DNA of 16,358 bases from CAWBNS01 sp964445105 (lineage in GTDB: Bacteria > Chlamydiota > Chlamydiia > Chlamydiales > JAJFMA01), in the NCBI GenBank assembly GCA_964445105.1, contig CAYUJS010000043.1, positions 1-16,358 of the forward strand, read 5' to 3'. The notes beneath the pieces were generated by a model. That model was not told the origin of the DNA. It ran no database searches and saw only the letters and a list, made by a program, of their open reading frames with translations. This document shows, one piece after another, positions 15,501 through 16,358 of this stretch. Made by a program: the position numbers and the translations under genes. The first letter of the stretch is position 1; each line of letters opens with the position of its first letter.

Positions 15501-16325
15501 ACGAATGACGCTAACGCCCGCATCAATCATACGCTTCAACATAGCTGTCGTAAGTTTTTCTGCCGCTTTTCCAAACACAAGACCTGACTCTTCATCAATC
15601 ACATCTTCGGCTAGAATCTTACCGACCAGTTTAACAAAATCCTTGTCCGACTTAATTTTATGCTTACGCGTGCTAAAGAACTCTTCGATGATATCTGTAT
15701 TAGATGAGAATCCTAGCGTGCGAATAAAAGTGGTTGCGAGGATTTTACGGCGACGCTTCTTGCGGTCGATGTAAATATAGATAAGATCATTTGTGTCAAA
15801 AGCGCCTTCAAGCCAGCTTCCACGGTAAGGAATCACGCGGAAGGAGTAGATCACTTGTCCGCGTGGGTGGCGTTCCATTTCAAAACAAATACCAGGGGAG
15901 CGGTGCAACTGAGACACGACAACGCGCTCGGCGCCGTTGACGATAAAAGTACCTTTGTCGGTCATCACGGGAATCGTTCCCATGTAGACCTCTTCTTCCT
16001 TGATGCCTGTCTCGTCCGTCAAGCGAAACTTAACTTTCAGCGTAACGCTGTATGTGATTCCTCTGCGAATGCACTCGTCAGGAGAATACTTGGGCACACC
16101 CAAACTATACGAGAGGTATTCTAGAACTGTTTTCTCATCATAGGAACGGATAGGGAAGATTTCGTTAAATACCTCTTGTAGTCCAACACTATCGCGTTGG
16201 TCAGGAAAAAGATCGGCCTGCAAAAATTGGTCGTAAGACTTGATTTGTACCTCAATCAAATTGGGTAGATCAATAATCTCTTCTTTTTCGGCAAAACTGA
16301 CCCGATGTGGAGGTTTCTGCAGCAT
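12558..16325 (-). CDS. rpoB: DNA-directed RNA polymerase subunit beta
   Basis: The 1255-aa product forms, with beta-prime, the polymerase active-site cleft. Visible landmarks are the rifampicin-binding cluster SQLSQFMDQ (455-463) through THKRRLSCLGPGG (471-483), the conserved RICPIETPEGPNIGL (503-517), YNYEDAI (751-757), the K-x-x-x-GDKMAGRHGNKG block (about 1022-1037) and GVPSRMN (1065-1071). At the positions that matter for rifampicin in E. coli (513, 516, 526, 529, 531, 533) the sensitive-type residues Q, D, H, R, S and L are present, so sensitivity is predicted. Position 478 is Cys where E. coli has Ala532. AGGGAG (16332-16337 on the minus strand) lies 6 nt before the ATG, fixing the start. 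In chlamydiae rpoB follows rplL in the rplKAJL-rpoBC cluster; that part would be beyond the right edge, and no promoter is seen in the 33 bases available. Confidence 0.99.
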   Translation of the reverse strand: MLQKPPHRVSFAEKEEIIDLPNLIEVQIKSYDQFLQADLFPDQRDSVGLQEVFNEIFPIRSYDEKTVLEYLSYSLGVPKYSPDECIRRGITYSVTLKVKFRLTDETGIKEEEVYMGTIPVMTDKGTFIVNGAERVVVSQLHRSPGICFEMERHPRGQVIYSFRVIPYRGSWLEGAFDTNDLIYIYIDRKKRRRKILATTFIRTLGFSSNTDIIEEFFSTRKHKIKSDKDFVKLVGKILAEDVIDEESGLVFGKAAEKLTTAMLKRMIDAGVSVIRVAEDADENSPIIKMLLKDPTDSYESALKDFYRKIRPGEPATLANARSAIMRLFFDPMRYNLGRVGRYKINSKLGAEVNDEVLHQVTLTKEDVIGALKYLIRLKQGDSEVNVDDIDHLGNRRVRSVGELIQNQCRIGLARMEKIIRERMNLFDFSSDTLTPGKIVSAKGLSGVLKDFFGRSQLSQFMDQTNPVAELTHKRRLSCLGPGGLNRDRAGFEVRDVHSSHYGRICPIETPEGPNIGLITSLSCFAKINEFGFLETPYRKVRDGVVTEEIEYMTADQEERCVIAQASSSVDKHHMFVADLCWARHRGEPCEIDPSTITHMDVSPKQMVSIVTGLIPFLEHDDANRALMGSNMQRQGVPLLRPDAPIVGTGLEARAARDSGAVVVAQEDSIVDYVDGFRIVVRPKDNPMQKKTYLLKKFIRSNAGTCINQRPLCHVGDKLKAGDVIADGPACDRGEVALGQNVLVAFMPWYGYNYEDAIIISEKLLREDYFTSVYIEEFEITARDTKLGKEEITRDIANVSEEMLVNLGEDGIIRIGAEVKPGDILVGKITPKSETELAPEERLLRAIFGEKAADVKDASLTVPPGTEGVVMDVKVFSRRDRLSKTDEELVEEAGRIKDIQREYKTLKAEIEREKRERLGALLLNEMAPGAIVHRRNAEVIIEAGEQITEDLIQSIESEALSDLLMPSNEIYDILKKLLHDYDVAKQKAETQYKTELEAMRKGDTDLDPGVIRQVKVYVATKRKLQVGDKMAGRHGNKGVVSKLVPEADMPYLADGQTIEIILNPLGVPSRMNMGQLFETHLGFAAHKAGIRVRSPVFEGFPEDEIWRMMVENNLPEDGKFYVHDGCTGDRFDGKVVVGYIYILKLMHLVADKIHARAVGPYSLVTQQPLGGKAQMGGQRFGEMEVWAAEAYGAAHLLQEILTVKSDDVAGRTRIYESIVKGENLLKSGTPESFNVLIKEMQGLGLDVRAEKVKNDE

Positions 16326-16358
16326 CTAAAGCTCCCTAATGTGGATTCTTTTTTGAGG

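Noticed and set aside
1..16358. CRISPR arrays, tRNA or rRNA genes, insertion sequences
   Set aside because: I saw no regularly spaced repeats, no tRNA-like cloverleaf or rRNA sequence, and no transposase with terminal repeats anywhere in the window.

Overview
The window is bacterial and belongs to the phylum Chlamydiae. The evidence is the long rpoB-rpoC pair: beta is 1255 aa and beta-prime 1401 aa, both close to chlamydial lengths, and the N-terminus, zinc sites and C-terminus of beta-prime read like chlamydial RpoC. The other genes are not core Chlamydiaceae genes and the base composition looks fairly balanced. I therefore favour an environmental (amoeba-associated type) chlamydia or a metagenomic chlamydial genome, and cannot name the genus.

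Layout, left to right. The left edge (1-65) carries a promoter, a Shine-Dalgarno sequence and the first codons of a gene running leftward out of the window. Next, on the minus strand, is an APC-superfamily permease with a C-terminal universal-stress-protein-like domain (139-2064). A divergent promoter region with a 6-bp inverted repeat (2065-2237) separates it from a plus-strand gene of unknown function (2238-3254), whose C-terminal half is built of amphipathic helices with weak 18-residue repeats. A second plus-strand orphan, all-helical and 181 aa, lies at 3605-4150. A plus-strand intrinsic terminator at 4409-4432 closes this part. A minus-strand gene (4456-5136) follows; it encodes an SRPBCC/AtaL-like (DUF1857-type) protein with an unexplained N-terminal extension. 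After a 614-base gap comes a plus-strand AAA-ATPase-like/PD-(D/E)XK nuclease gene (5751-7403), a family that is mobile and multicopy in chlamydiae and other bacteria. A minus-strand membrane protein (7549-8103) keeps HxxxH and a later ND motif like an M50 site-2 protease but lacks the catalytic glutamate.

The right half is the transcription core: rpoC (8185-12390) and rpoB (12558-16325), both on the minus strand, each with a good Shine-Dalgarno sequence. A strong intrinsic terminator (8128-8160) sits directly after rpoC. The upstream ribosomal-protein genes that normally precede rpoB would lie beyond the right edge.

The two polymerase genes work together as the catalytic core of RNA polymerase. 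The left half is accessory: a transporter, two orphan proteins, an SRPBCC protein, a nuclease-like ATPase and a probable pseudoprotease. Nothing in the sequence ties these into one pathway. I do not see a clear multi-gene defence, secretion or biosynthetic system. The best leads are the pseudoprotease-like membrane protein, the two orphan helical proteins and the terminator that has no obvious gene in front of it.
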